Part shown: positions 1 to 8,820 of the stretch, piece by piece
How the letters are laid out: each line of letters begins with the position of its first letter
How positions within the stretch are numbered: the first letter of the stretch is position 1
Source of the DNA: Hermodarchaeum sp048939595
Lineage (GTDB): Archaea > Asgardarchaeota > Hermodarchaeia > Hermodarchaeales > Hermodarchaeaceae
Direction of reading: 5' to 3'
NCBI GenBank assembly: GCA_048939595.1
Contig: JBHLPI010000010.1
Span: 1-41,058 of the forward strand
Length of the DNA stretch: 41,058 nucleotides
Notes under the pieces: generated by a model
Told to the model about the DNA's origin: nothing
Seen by the model: only the letters and a program-made list of their open reading frames with translations
Database searches by the model: none
Position numbers and translations under genes: made by a program

Positions 1-524
1 GTTTGGTTGGCATCATCATTACTGTAAGCCCCATCGGTTGGTAGAAAGACTGTACGGGGTCCATCACTCCATGAAGGGGGGGTGGTGCCATTGTATGAAT
101 AGGCTAGAATGAGGTCGCCTTGGATGGTGCTAAAGGTGGCGTTCGGGTAGAGGTTATAATAGGCATAATATTGGATCCAGCCGTCCGAGGCATTGACTCG
201 AACCACGTCATTTTCATCCATACCACCGACAGTTTCAACCAATGAACTCAATGAGACGCCGATATATTCTCCGGTATCCCGCCAATTTTGGAAGCGATTT
301 TGTGCCGATGAGTTCCCGGTTGTTGGAGACATCTCTGTTAGTGATGCGAAGTTCAAGTCGACAATAGTCTCGCCTTTTATGATTTGAATATCTGCTTCGC
401 CGTGAAGTGGTGGTGAGGAGGGGGGAGGAAGCAGGCTCAAACCAATGATAGTGCTTGCGGCAACAATGATAGCGATGAATACAATTACGAGACCAAGTTT
501 CATGTCGTTTTTTGAGGAAGCCAT
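1..524 (-). CDS. Membrane-anchored extracytoplasmic protein, possibly molybdopterin-binding (SUOX-like) fold; 3' end outside window
   Basis: An open frame runs leftward from an ATG at 524 to the window edge without a stop (about 174 codons seen), so the C-terminus is missing. The N-terminus is MASSKNDMKLG followed by one hydrophobic segment at about residues 9-31 and a Pro/Ser-rich linker, which fits a membrane anchor or uncleaved signal with the body outside the cell. The rest is rich in Asn, Thr, Tyr and Trp, with the segments DLNFASLTEMSP, YIGVSLSSLVETVGGM and DGPRTVFLPTDGAYSN. This layout resembles archaeal extracytoplasmic proteins related to the oxidoreductase molybdopterin-binding domain. 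That family call rests on recalled similarity only and is tentative. Codon phase and composition make the frame convincing. An inverted repeat lies 36-57 bases upstream of the start. Confidence 0.6.
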   Translation of the reverse strand, partial: MASSKNDMKLGLVIVFIAIIVAASTIIGLSLLPPPSSPPLHGEADIQIIKGETIVDLNFASLTEMSPTTGNSSAQNRFQNWRDTGEYIGVSLSSLVETVGGMDENDVVRVNASDGWIQYYAYYNLYPNATFSTIQGDLILAYSYNGTTPPSWSDGPRTVFLPTDGAYSNDDANQ

Positions 525-559
525 GATGGTTCACGTTTAAGTGGGTTATTTGTCGTTAG

Positions 560-581
560 GATATGCACAATTATGCATATC
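560..581. promoter_or_regulatory. Inverted repeat, possible operator upstream of the leftward gene starting at 524
   Basis: GATATGCA at 560-567 and TGCATATC at 574-581 form perfect 8-base arms around a 6-base spacer (CAATTA). The repeat sits 36-57 bases upstream of the start at 524 and covers the A/T-rich stretch where a TATA box for that gene would lie. A dimeric regulator binding here would block transcription initiation. The repeat is seen directly; the role is inferred. Confidence 0.4.
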
Positions 582-683
582 ATGTGTTTGCTCAAGCTAG
601 AACCACTTAAGCGTTACGCTTCGATGCTAAGATAAAAGAGAATAAGAGAAGACACAGAGTTCCAAGCGAATGGATATTTTTCG

Positions 684-1694
684 TCATCGGTGCCAGAGTT
701 CGTCACGGCGTTTTTTATCTAGTTGTGGTAGGTCGTGCCAGAAGATGGATTTACTTTTAATTGGAGCAACTTGTTTGAGTTTGAAGACCGCCATAGCAAC
801 GATGTTGATGAGAACAATGTTCATCAGGACCAGGACAAAACTCAGTCCAGCTACTTCTAAGCCGAAGTAAAAGAGCACAATGTTCCCATTGGTTAAAGCA
901 AACACCGCATACACGAGGTTCATTCCCGCGTTTACAGCAGGAGGCATTAAGGATGCTGCAATAGCAACACCTACGAGGCTACCAATATCACCTCGCGTAG
1001 CAGCGAGCGCAACCCCAGCTCCGGAGGCGGCAGCTACCACGATCCCGAGTGCTAGAAGCCACAAGGATGCTCGTGCAAGCATTTCAGCGGTGGGCCAAGG
1101 CCAAGGCCATCCAGGGATGAGTGTCACGGGAATTAATACCGCACCCATGATGAGGCCCATAATGACGGCAATACTCAAGCCGAAGGCTTCGTTTTTAATC
1201 CCGGTCATCACAAGTCGTCGATCTTTGATTATTACCCCAAAGCTTAGTCCGAGGATGGGACCCATAAGGGGAGCAAGAAGCATACCTGCCACAATAATTA
1301 CGGGGCTGTTGGTTGCTAGGCCGATGGCAGCGATGATACAAGATACGACGAGGAGAGCCAGGAAGTCAAAGGAGAGTCTTGTGCCAGTGGCGATTTTGGT
1401 GTAAATTTCTTCTACGGAAAGGCGTTCTGTTGGTGCAATTGAAACTTGTTCTTCGGTCATGGGTTTACTGGCTTCTACAGGAAGGACATCGATGATTCCA
1501 TAGTGTACTCCGACACCAATTGTCTCAAGATTGGTGAGAATTTTTGAACTCCTTGATTCTGAGACCCGGAAAATCAACATGAAACCGGGAGCAGTGTGGA
1601 TTTTTGCGATGTTGCGCACTTGCTCTTTCTCTTCGAGGAATTCCATTACTTGTCCAACTTTTTCTTCGGGGAGCGTTATCTGAAATTGGCGCAT
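684..1694 (-). CDS. DUF389 (TIGR00341-type) integral membrane protein
   Basis: A 336-residue protein with a soluble N-terminal region (about residues 1-80) that begins MRQFQITLPEEKVGQVMEF. This is the small ferredoxin-like part usual in the family. About six hydrophobic segments follow from roughly residue 105 to 310. The glycine/proline-rich stretch GMLLAPLMGPILGLSFG (about residues 136-152) is the hallmark of DUF389 membrane proteins. The biochemical function of the family is not established. The ATG at 1694 has a GGGGG Shine-Dalgarno at 1702-1706. A perfect hairpin directly precedes it, suggesting control in the leader. The gene is divergent from fwdA, so the roughly 190-base region between them holds both promoters. 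Confidence 0.85.
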   Translation of the reverse strand: MRQFQITLPEEKVGQVMEFLEEKEQVRNIAKIHTAPGFMLIFRVSESRSSKILTNLETIGVGVHYGIIDVLPVEASKPMTEEQVSIAPTERLSVEEIYTKIATGTRLSFDFLALLVVSCIIAAIGLATNSPVIIVAGMLLAPLMGPILGLSFGVIIKDRRLVMTGIKNEAFGLSIAVIMGLIMGAVLIPVTLIPGWPWPWPTAEMLARASLWLLALGIVVAAASGAGVALAATRGDIGSLVGVAIAASLMPPAVNAGMNLVYAVFALTNGNIVLFYFGLEVAGLSFVLVLMNIVLINIVAMAVFKLKQVAPIKSKSIFWHDLPQLDKKRRDELWHR

Positions 1695-1705
1695 ATTTAT
1701 TCCCC

Positions 1706-1721
1706 CGCTCGATTACGAGCG
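1706..1721 (-). promoter_or_regulatory. Hairpin next to the DUF389 ribosome-binding site
   Basis: CGCTCG (1706-1711) and CGAGCG (1716-1721) are perfect 6-base arms around a four-base loop. On the minus-strand transcript the hairpin ends at the GGGGG Shine-Dalgarno (1702-1706), about 12 bases before the ATG at 1694. A TATA-like CCTTATACG (about 1745-1753 read leftward) would place the transcript start near 1725, so the hairpin would form the 5' end of the mRNA. It could stabilise the message or gate ribosome access. Confidence 0.4.
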
Positions 1722-1887
1722 TCTACTCTCCTCAGGGTATCTGCGTATAAGGCTTACGTTTATTACGAAATATCGAAGTGGTTCTGGGAAAGTAGGAACG
1801 GCAGAACGCTTAATTAGCTGTGAAACCGTATTGCGTTGTATCCGCCAAGATTTGAATGTGAGACTGACAGCTCAGGGTGCATATACC

Positions 1888-3597
1888 GTGAAATCTAGAA
1901 CAATGCTTATTAAAAATGGCTTTGTCGTCGATCCCAAAAACGAAGTTTTCGAAGTCAAGGATATCGCTACTCAGGATGGAAAAATCGTCGAGTCTGTTGA
2001 TACCGAATCCGCAGAAATTATTGATGCAGAAGGACGCATGGTTGTTGCAGGCGGAGTTGAGATTCATGCCCATTTAGCGACACCAAAAGTAGATTCGGGG
2101 CGGGTTCTTCGTTGTGATCAATCGCGAATGGATCCTTACACCTATTCTGATATTTGCCGCGCGGGAGTATGGGCAAGCGTGCCACCGACGTTCATGACTG
2201 GCTACAAATACTCTCAAATGGGTTATACCTTCGTGACTGAAGCAGCTTCAGCCGGTCTAGTTGCCCGCCATACTCATGAAGAGCTAGCAGAAATCCAGCC
2301 CCACGATAAGATCATGTTCCCTCTTTTTGGAAACTACCAACTCATTATGGATTATTCCCGTGAAAAAGAGTACGAAAAGCTTGCGGGTTTCGTTGCCTGG
2401 ATGCTAGCTGCAACAAAAGGCTGGGCCATAAAAGCCGTCAATCCCACAGGAGTTTGCGACTGGTCGTGGGGCGGCAATGTGGAGAACCTCGATGAGCAGA
2501 TTGCCTGTTTTGATGTTACACCCCGGGATGCTATCACCGGATTGTTGGAAGGCGCAGAAAGATTAGTCCTACCACACTCCCTACATTTACATGCCAATAT
2601 GCTAGGACGTCCCGGTAATACTGATGTCACCATTGAAACCATGGAGCTAGCTAGTAACCGACCAGCAACAAAACGGGCATCGGGATACAATTTACACATG
2701 ACCCACATCCAGTTCCACTCATATGGAGGAGATAGCTTCGTGACCTTCAAGAGTGGATCCGAACCCATTGCTAAATACTTGAAAGGGCACAAGAATGTGA
2801 GTTGCGATCTTGGCCAGATTGTGTTCTCGGATACCACGACCATGACCGCGGATGGTCCATGGGAATGGATTCTGCGTGGCATCACGGGCAGCCGATGGGT
2901 TAATGAAGACATCGAAGTTGAATGTGGGGGAGGAGTGGTTCCCTATGTCTTTAAACGAACCTCCCGTGTCAATGCAATCCAATGGGGGATTGGACTTGAA
3001 ATCGCTCTCACTGTCAATGATCCCTGGCGTGTTATTCCAAGTACAGATCACCCTAACGCAGGGACATTCATTAATTACCCATCAATTGCAGCTTGGTTAA
3101 TGAGCAAAAAAGCCCGTGAAGGGGTATTATCTGGCATTAAGAAGACCGCGCAGAAACGGATGGATCTTCCAGCTATCGACCGAGAATGGACGATGAAAGA
3201 GTATATTACCTCAACCCGAGCGGGTCCTGCAAGAATTCTGGGATTACCGAACAAAGGTCATCTGGGCGTTGGAGCGGATGCCGATATTGCACTGTACAAT
3301 TTAGATCCTAAGGAAGATTATGCAAAATATCCAGAGAAGCTCATTCAAGGATTAGCACAGGCTTGGTTGACAATTAAAGATGGACACATTGTCCAAAAAG
3401 AAGGAAAGATAGTGGCCACACCAAAAGGCAGTACCCACTGGATTGATGCCCAAATTGACCAAGACTTAGCGAAAGAAGTGGAGAAAGACATTCGTAACAA
3501 ATTCATGAGTTCATACACCATTTCCTACGAGAATTATCCGGTATCCAAGCGCTATTTACACCGTTCAGCTGCTGTGAAATTAGAAGCCAGTAGTTAA
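1888..3597 (+). CDS. fwdA: Formylmethanofuran dehydrogenase subunit A
   Basis: FwdA (FmdA) is the amidohydrolase-type subunit of the tungsten/molybdenum formylmethanofuran dehydrogenase. It condenses formate made by FwdB with methanofuran, the first step of archaeal CO2 fixation. The sequence shows the zinc-binding HAH in VEIHAHLATPKV, the lysine in WAIKAVNP that is carboxylated in this family, LPHSLHLHANMLGRPGN, IQFHSYGG, STDHPNAG and STRAGPARILGL near the C-terminus. The length of about 565-569 residues is normal. The GTG at 1888 is preferred because AGGGTG at 1874-1879 is a well-spaced Shine-Dalgarno; the ATG at 1903 also fits homologous N-termini. The longer frame from 1831 adds residues not typical of the family. 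The other fwd subunits are not adjacent; fwdC lies 13 kb away. Confidence 0.96.
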   Translation: MKSRTMLIKNGFVVDPKNEVFEVKDIATQDGKIVESVDTESAEIIDAEGRMVVAGGVEIHAHLATPKVDSGRVLRCDQSRMDPYTYSDICRAGVWASVPPTFMTGYKYSQMGYTFVTEAASAGLVARHTHEELAEIQPHDKIMFPLFGNYQLIMDYSREKEYEKLAGFVAWMLAATKGWAIKAVNPTGVCDWSWGGNVENLDEQIACFDVTPRDAITGLLEGAERLVLPHSLHLHANMLGRPGNTDVTIETMELASNRPATKRASGYNLHMTHIQFHSYGGDSFVTFKSGSEPIAKYLKGHKNVSCDLGQIVFSDTTTMTADGPWEWILRGITGSRWVNEDIEVECGGGVVPYVFKRTSRVNAIQWGIGLEIALTVNDPWRVIPSTDHPNAGTFINYPSIAAWLMSKKAREGVLSGIKKTAQKRMDLPAIDREWTMKEYITSTRAGPARILGLPNKGHLGVGADADIALYNLDPKEDYAKYPEKLIQGLAQAWLTIKDGHIVQKEGKIVATPKGSTHWIDAQIDQDLAKEVEKDIRNKFMSSYTISYENYPVSKRYLHRSAAVKLEASS

Positions 3598-3620
3598 ATC
3601 CGACTATCGCTTTTGTCCTA

Positions 3621-3630
3621 AAACTTATAA
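3621..3630 (+). promoter_or_regulatory. TATA-like promoter element for the GNAT fusion gene
   Basis: AAACTTATAA lies about 75 bases upstream of the ATG at 3703, in the gap after fwdA. A transcript start about 25 bases downstream would leave a leader of roughly 50 bases ending in GAGG (3690-3693), a usable Shine-Dalgarno. This suggests the gene has its own promoter. The call rests on motif and position only. Confidence 0.35.
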
Positions 3631-3702
3631 CCCAAGTGAATATGCTTTGTTTCACTCCAGTATCAATAGTTGAAAGTGGGAGCTGGAGCGAGGCGCAATT
3701 AA

Positions 3703-6700
3703 ATGGTTAAGGTTCGAGACTTCACACCAGCTGATGCAGCAGGGCTAGCGAAGTGTATTAACGAAAGTGAAGGAGGTTGGCCAGGAGGTATCACTGGAGG
3801 CGTTGACCAGACTGCGGAGCATGTGCTCGATGATTATGAAAAAGAAGTCAACATCACCTGGCTAATTGCTATCACCGAAGACAAACAAGTTGCAGGAGTT
3901 TCAACCCTACACCCCCACTTCGACGATCCCAAAGCGGCATATCTCGGTTTCTTAAATGTAGGTGATTCTCAAAGAAAGAAGGGATTTGGTAAAGCCTTGC
4001 TTGTTGAATCAGTAAATCGAGTTACTGCCGAAGGTTACAAACGTCTATATCTACATACCTGGGGAGGAAACCTTAATGCAGTTCCTGTCTACAAGCGTAC
4101 AGGATTCTTCTGGCGTCCCGATACCCAGGTCTTAATGGAAAATTACATCCCATCCATTCTCAAACTACCCATTGCCCAACCATTCTTCAGACACAACAAT
4201 TGGTATGATACCTACAATCGCCAAATTGAACTCAAACCTGATGAAATGAAACACAGGGGACTTAACGTTTATGAATATCGATGGGAGAAAGCCAATGATT
4301 TTCTCCGGGTTGTCATTGATCGTGAAAGCCGTGGTCCCACGCTAATAGAGAATAACGAATTACTGGTTGAGTGTTGGGTTGAGGAAGCAGAACCGCCCCT
4401 TGGTCTCCCAATACCAATTGCATGGATGATTGAGAATAAGAACCAAGAGAACCCGCTCAAAGGCACACTCACTGTGAAATTACCAAAAGGGTTCAAACTA
4501 ATCAAAGCGCCAGTATCCGAAATCATTGTTCCTCCAAAGAGTTCGATAACTCTGAAAGCTATGATTCAAGGCCAAGTCACAATCGTGCCTCCTCCTGATG
4601 ACAAACCTGCTCTAACTGTTACGTCCCGGATTAGGCTCGGTGACACCCGGGTTCACCTCCAAACTGGTATTCGTTCCAAGCATCCGATTCAAGTATCAAC
4701 TGTTCCACCCTCAATCTGGTGTCGCCCAGGCAACAAAGTTCCAATCACAATTGCGATGAGAAGCAACCTGAAAGACGCAGCCCAGGGAGTTGTATTCATT
4801 CAAGCGCCTAAAGAACTGCATCTATCCCAATACGAATTTAACATCACCTTCGACCCCGAGCACTATGCAGGTATTGAAATGGATGCAACTACTGATTCGA
4901 CACTCGGAACACACGCCATACCCTTGACGCTTTATTCTGAACTTCAAGTGAAAGGACATTCGCTAAAAACGAGAACCGAAACAATATACGTTCATTGCCT
5001 CGACCAAGGAGGAGTGCTAGTAACTCCTTACAATGACAACCAACGACTACAAGTTCAAACTGAAACCCTGCATTTCAGCATTAACCTAGCTAAAGGAGCT
5101 CATATTGACCAACTTGCTAACCGACTCACCGGACGAGTCCATATACGATCTCATGCTCGAGAGAGTCTGGGTCCTCCCTTTTGGCCTTCAGAGCAGATAC
5201 GGACACATTTCAAGCATCGAATCAAGCAGTCTAAGGATGGAACAACCCGAATCAGGACCTGGATGACAAGTAAACGGTATCCAGGGCTGGTTTTCTCCAA
5301 AACGTTCCTAGTCACCGGCACTTCTTCTGTGGTAGGCATTGAATATGGATTTGAAAACACTGATCCAAAGCGTACCCATAATGTAAAGCTCCAAATGGGA
5401 AGCTTTGTTGGAGTCTGGGACCATCTTCATGTGCTCCCACTGAAAGATGGGTTACTCCGGGAGGAATTCATCGAAGATGAATTCTTTGCATCAGACCGTG
5501 AACTCCCGAAGCAACGCGAAGAATGGGCAGAAACGTGGTATTGCCAAGAATTACCCCATAAAGGTGAAGTCGTAGCCGTTTTGGTTCCTCCTTCACTTGT
5601 TTCTGAAGCAGAAGGTTTCGCATTCATTGACTTCCAGCTTCAAGTACCTCCACTTGCTCCTAAAACAAAAACTGCCTTGCCGCCCATTTATTTGGTTTCA
5701 GGTATGGGTTCTTGGCGACATATTCGACGACTCTGGCATTACTATTACTCGGAAGATCCCGAGAAAGCATTACAAACAGAACTTGAACCTTATCGAGCTA
5801 TTGATATCCGAACCCAAGACTATCCGATGCTCCTGGAAGCTGGATCTGAATTATCGATTCCTTTACAGGTACGTCACCTTGTTCATCGTCCCCTTACAGG
5901 AAGCCTTCGCTTTTCGTCACCAAAAGGTTGGCAAATAACTCCCAAAAGGATGAAATTCAAGAACCTCAAGCGAGAAAACCCATTATCCCTCTCAGTCCAG
6001 CTACGAACAAGTGAAAGAACACTGGCAGAACCTCAGGTCCTCCTCATTACGGCTCATGTAGACACGAAACTTCAAACCCATACTTTCGAAGTGCCCATAA
6101 TCTTACATCGAAAGTCAGGAACTGTGACCATCACTCAAGAAACCGAGTGTGGCCATCAAATCTACATCGTAGATAATGGAAAATTCATCCTCAAAGTTGC
6201 TCCGGGATTCGCTGGTAGCGTATTCGCTTGGATAAACAAAGAAACTGGTACAAACTATTTAGAATCGAATTTCCCCAAAGCGGGCCCAAGAGTATGGTTT
6301 AATCCCTGGTATGGCGGCATCCGGTTTGACCCCTTCACAGCTGATCAGCCTGGATGGGTTCAAACGAAACTGGATCGAGAAACCTGGACAATCAATAAAA
6401 GCTACCGCCATGACTGGCAGGGAATAACCTTGAGTGTTCTTCCCGACAAGGAAGAGAAAAAACTACGAGACTTAGAATTGCAGCTTCAAATATTAACACA
6501 ACCCCACAGCAACCTCGTTGCTTGTATTGGACAAATTATCAATCAGTCTCGTGCCCCTCGACAGATTAAACACCGCTATCAGATTGCCATTCCTTCAAAT
6601 GAAACCACTCCGAGACTCAGGACAGTTACTCCCCGAGCAACCACTGTGTATCGGCGGAATCGGGTGAGGACCCATGCCTGGCCAACAACAATGAAACCAT

Positions 6701-6936
6701 ATTTGGGTCTAGAAAAAGGGCCTGATGAGGCAACACTTATGTTTGTACAAAAACTGAACCCAACTACTGAACTGTTTCTAGCTGATCTAAATCCGGAAAT
6801 CGTGCTATTCCAAACCCAGGAACAGATTGATGTTGGGCCAAAGGAAACCGTTGAAAGAATTGGATTTTTAGTCGCAACTCAATTGCCCTGGGAACAAGCA
6901 AAGGCTTATGCGGCACTTTCGAAGATTCAAATCTGA
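3703..6936 (+). CDS. Large fusion protein: GNAT acetyltransferase plus C-terminal beta-sandwich region (mutarotase-like?)
   Basis: A 1077-residue protein. Residues about 1-150 are a GNAT N-acetyltransferase domain: DFTPADAAGLAKCIN at the start, the acetyl-CoA motif R-x-x-G-x-G at 91-96 (RKKGFG), and the closing NAVPVYKRTGFFWRPDT. The remaining roughly 900 residues are beta-rich, with alternating hydrophobic strands, many prolines and few long helices. They contain several probable Ig-like or sugar-mutarotase-like sandwiches; the segment NYLESNFPKAGPRVWFNPWY near residue 860 looks like carbohydrate-active mutarotase-type proteins. No signal peptide or membrane segment is visible, and the GNAT domain at the N-terminus argues for a cytoplasmic protein. 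Substrate and pathway are unknown. The downstream gene is convergent and ends 16 bases away. Confidence 0.85.
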   Translation: MVKVRDFTPADAAGLAKCINESEGGWPGGITGGVDQTAEHVLDDYEKEVNITWLIAITEDKQVAGVSTLHPHFDDPKAAYLGFLNVGDSQRKKGFGKALLVESVNRVTAEGYKRLYLHTWGGNLNAVPVYKRTGFFWRPDTQVLMENYIPSILKLPIAQPFFRHNNWYDTYNRQIELKPDEMKHRGLNVYEYRWEKANDFLRVVIDRESRGPTLIENNELLVECWVEEAEPPLGLPIPIAWMIENKNQENPLKGTLTVKLPKGFKLIKAPVSEIIVPPKSSITLKAMIQGQVTIVPPPDDKPALTVTSRIRLGDTRVHLQTGIRSKHPIQVSTVPPSIWCRPGNKVPITIAMRSNLKDAAQGVVFIQAPKELHLSQYEFNITFDPEHYAGIEMDATTDSTLGTHAIPLTLYSELQVKGHSLKTRTETIYVHCLDQGGVLVTPYNDNQRLQVQTETLHFSINLAKGAHIDQLANRLTGRVHIRSHARESLGPPFWPSEQIRTHFKHRIKQSKDGTTRIRTWMTSKRYPGLVFSKTFLVTGTSSVVGIEYGFENTDPKRTHNVKLQMGSFVGVWDHLHVLPLKDGLLREEFIEDEFFASDRELPKQREEWAETWYCQELPHKGEVVAVLVPPSLVSEAEGFAFIDFQLQVPPLAPKTKTALPPIYLVSGMGSWRHIRRLWHYYYSEDPEKALQTELEPYRAIDIRTQDYPMLLEAGSELSIPLQVRHLVHRPLTGSLRFSSPKGWQITPKRMKFKNLKRENPLSLSVQLRTSERTLAEPQVLLITAHVDTKLQTHTFEVPIILHRKSGTVTITQETECGHQIYIVDNGKFILKVAPGFAGSVFAWINKETGTNYLESNFPKAGPRVWFNPWYGGIRFDPFTADQPGWVQTKLDRETWTINKSYRHDWQGITLSVLPDKEEKKLRDLELQLQILTQPHSNLVACIGQIINQSRAPRQIKHRYQIAIPSNETTPRLRTVTPRATTVYRRNRVRTHAWPTTMKPYLGLEKGPDEATLMFVQKLNPTTELFLADLNPEIVLFQTQEQIDVGPKETVERIGFLVATQLPWEQAKAYAALSKIQI

Positions 6937-6952
6937 CCAAATAATCATACTT

Positions 6953-7819
6953 CTACTCAAGTTTAGTTTGCACTTGTGAATAGAAGGTGTACCATCTTTC
7001 GATAGTAGGCTCCATGCGTCTTTCAGCTTTCAAATCATAGGGGGGCTTAGGTCCGTTGTCTTTCGCCAGTTGCACTTCGTTGAGCGAACGCTTTTTGTTC
7101 AGTTGTTCTTTTATCCAGGTTTCGAGTTCACGAAAGTAGGCAAGATGTGTTCGGATTTCATTCTTATCACAAAGAGGTCCGTGACCAGGGATAATTGTTT
7201 CAACCGGCATATCGAGAATGGTTTCGAAGGCTTTCATCCACTCTAGTGGGTTGTTTGTCCGGTCACCAGCATAGGGATATTCTTGACAAAACACGAGGTC
7301 CCCGGCAAACAGGATTCGCTCCGGAACAAAGAAAACGATAGAGTGCCCAGCGGTGTGCCCTCCAGTAAGACGAATCTCAATCTCGTTCTTATCTCCCAGA
7401 AAATAGGAATTAGCAAATGTTTCAGTGGGTGTGATGATCCGGATATCTGCGAGTTGCTTACTGAATTTGGGTTCTGTCTCAGCATAGAATTTCTGCATTT
7501 CCTCTATACCTTTCGGTGACCATTGCCCTTTGAGAAGACCCGGATACAGTTCTACCATTCTAGATGAGGCTACAAGTGGGTATTGCTGGAATTCTTGAGC
7601 ACCAAAGACATGATCGGAATGATAGTGGGTGAGAACTACATGCGTGATGGGGGAGCTGATAGTGTGCAAAATCTGATTATGAAATTCCCTTGCAATTCTA
7701 GGGGTCATACCTGTGTCAATCACAACTAGATGATGAGGGATATGGATACACCCCACGTTTCCAAAGGTCGAACCATCGACAATGGCCCAGGTGGAATTGC
7801 TAACTTGCTGGAGTTGCAT
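6953..7819 (-). CDS. Metallo-beta-lactamase-fold hydrolase
   Basis: A 288-residue MBL-fold protein. The metal-binding signature H-x-H-x-D-H appears as THYHSDHVFG, followed by the third histidine in GGHTAGHSI, the bridging aspartate in LFAGDLVF and the last histidine in IIPGHGPL. All ligands for a binuclear zinc or iron site are present, so it is probably active. The N-terminus (STWAIVDGSTFGNVGCI) is typical of glyoxalase-II-like or quinoprotein-type members. The C-terminal about 60 residues are charged and helical, as in relatives. No signal peptide is seen. Substrate cannot be told from sequence. It ends 16 bases from the convergent GNAT fusion gene and has no same-strand partner. Confidence 0.85.
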   Translation of the reverse strand: MQLQQVSNSTWAIVDGSTFGNVGCIHIPHHLVVIDTGMTPRIAREFHNQILHTISSPITHVVLTHYHSDHVFGAQEFQQYPLVASSRMVELYPGLLKGQWSPKGIEEMQKFYAETEPKFSKQLADIRIITPTETFANSYFLGDKNEIEIRLTGGHTAGHSIVFFVPERILFAGDLVFCQEYPYAGDRTNNPLEWMKAFETILDMPVETIIPGHGPLCDKNEIRTHLAYFRELETWIKEQLNKKRSLNEVQLAKDNGPKPPYDLKAERRMEPTIERWYTFYSQVQTKLE

Positions 7820-7948
7820 GAATGAATCCTTCTTTAATGTCGAATAGTCGAGTATAAGGTGAGGGAGCCTTTAGGTGTTCACTTTTAGTAAGAAGGAAAG
7901 ACGTTAAGAGGTATTGGTATTCAGTAATCAACGCAACGTTGAGAAGAG

Positions 7949-8398
7949 ATGGTTCCAATGTCTAAAGTTTCACGAAAACGTCAACCCTTCAAATTGATGA
8001 TTATGGATTTACTTCTTCAGCTTCCGGTTCCAGCGGGTATTGCGGATGAAGTTGCTAGTGAAATTTTAAAAAAATCTACTATAGAAACACCGGCGGAAAC
8101 CATTCGCACCATGATTCTGGATAGCCTTCGCAGTCGTGATGCGAAAGCCGCAGAAGTTCTTGAACAGCGCTTTGTCTTCGTCCAGGAACGTCTTGAAGCA
8201 GTCCAAATTGAACCGGTGAATCCTGGAGATGAAATTTATGATGAGAACGCCTTAGATGAGTTGCTGGAATCAGATGAGATTACTGCGGCAGAGCTCTTCT
8301 TCATGGAGGGCCGTGAAGGTCACGCCTGGCAACGCAAAATAGATCATTTCGACACTGGATCTACTGAATTATCCCGAGAAGATTATTATGAAGACTGA
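7949..8398 (+). CDS. Hypothetical acidic protein, first gene of a two-gene unit
   Basis: A 149-residue protein of unknown function with a basic N-terminus (SKVSRKRQPFK), a helical middle and a strongly acidic C-terminal half (DENALDELLESDEITAAELFF). No cysteines, membrane segments or known motifs were recognised. The ATG at 7949 and the one at 7958 are both plausible starts. Its stop overlaps the next gene's start by 11 bases, so the two are very likely cotranscribed and translationally coupled. The acidic protein may act with, or regulate, the downstream membrane protein. This is inference from context only. Confidence 0.65.
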   Translation: MVPMSKVSRKRQPFKLMIMDLLLQLPVPAGIADEVASEILKKSTIETPAETIRTMILDSLRSRDAKAAEVLEQRFVFVQERLEAVQIEPVNPGDEIYDENALDELLESDEITAAELFFMEGREGHAWQRKIDHFDTGSTELSREDYYED

Positions 8399-8807
8399 AA
8401 ACCCGCCTTCGGGTAACCAGTCTTTTGAAACAATCACATTACCCGAAGAGGATATTCCGCAATCCAAGCTCCGAATCGTAATTACTGTCATTGTTTCAGC
8501 ATTTATTGTCATCCTCGTGATAATTGACCAGTTCCTTGGACTTTGGCCTTTGGGAGCGTACTGGGTTCTTTTTGCATTGGGAGTAATTTTTTGTTGCGTA
8601 TTGATGTGGCTACTTTTACGGTGGAACGAAGGACATAGGAAAGAAGAGGAGGAAACATTTCTTGAAAAGTGGGGTGACGAAATCGGTTGGCCTCTGATGA
8701 TCTTGGCTTTTACCATTCAGTTTCTCGTTCCTCAAATACGACCCATCCTCTTAGGTGCTATCCTTGGAGGAAGTTGGCTTCTTCTTTTTTGGAATAAGAA
8801 GAGGTAA
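8388..8807 (+). CDS. Small integral membrane protein of unknown function
   Basis: A 139-residue protein with a soluble N-terminus of about 27 residues, two hydrophobic helices (about 28-47 and 53-76), a charged loop RWNEGHRKEEEETFLEKWGDE, and two more hydrophobic stretches (about 97-112 and 115-134) ending in KKR. This predicts a four-helix membrane protein with an acidic central loop. No family was recognised. It overlaps the preceding acidic hypothetical gene by 11 bases and ends 13 bases from the convergent receiver gene; the A-run after its stop may help terminate the opposing transcript. Confidence 0.65.
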   Translation: MKTENPPSGNQSFETITLPEEDIPQSKLRIVITVIVSAFIVILVIIDQFLGLWPLGAYWVLFALGVIFCCVLMWLLLRWNEGHRKEEEETFLEKWGDEIGWPLMILAFTIQFLVPQIRPILLGAILGGSWLLLFWNKKR

Positions 8808-8820
8808 AAAAAAGAGTGGG

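Noticed and set aside
235..534. 99-residue leftward frame near the window start
   Set aside because: It lies one frame off the truncated membrane-anchored gene that starts at 524, is rich in Arg, His and Cys, and has no sensible domain; the other frame gives a coherent anchor plus extracellular body.
880..1404. 174-residue rightward frame opposite the DUF389 gene
   Set aside because: It is antisense to a clear membrane protein with conserved motifs; the translation is basic and Ala/Pro/Ile-rich without any recognisable pattern.
2352..2912. 186-residue leftward frame inside fwdA
   Set aside because: It is antisense to the conserved core of FwdA and has no recognisable features of its own.
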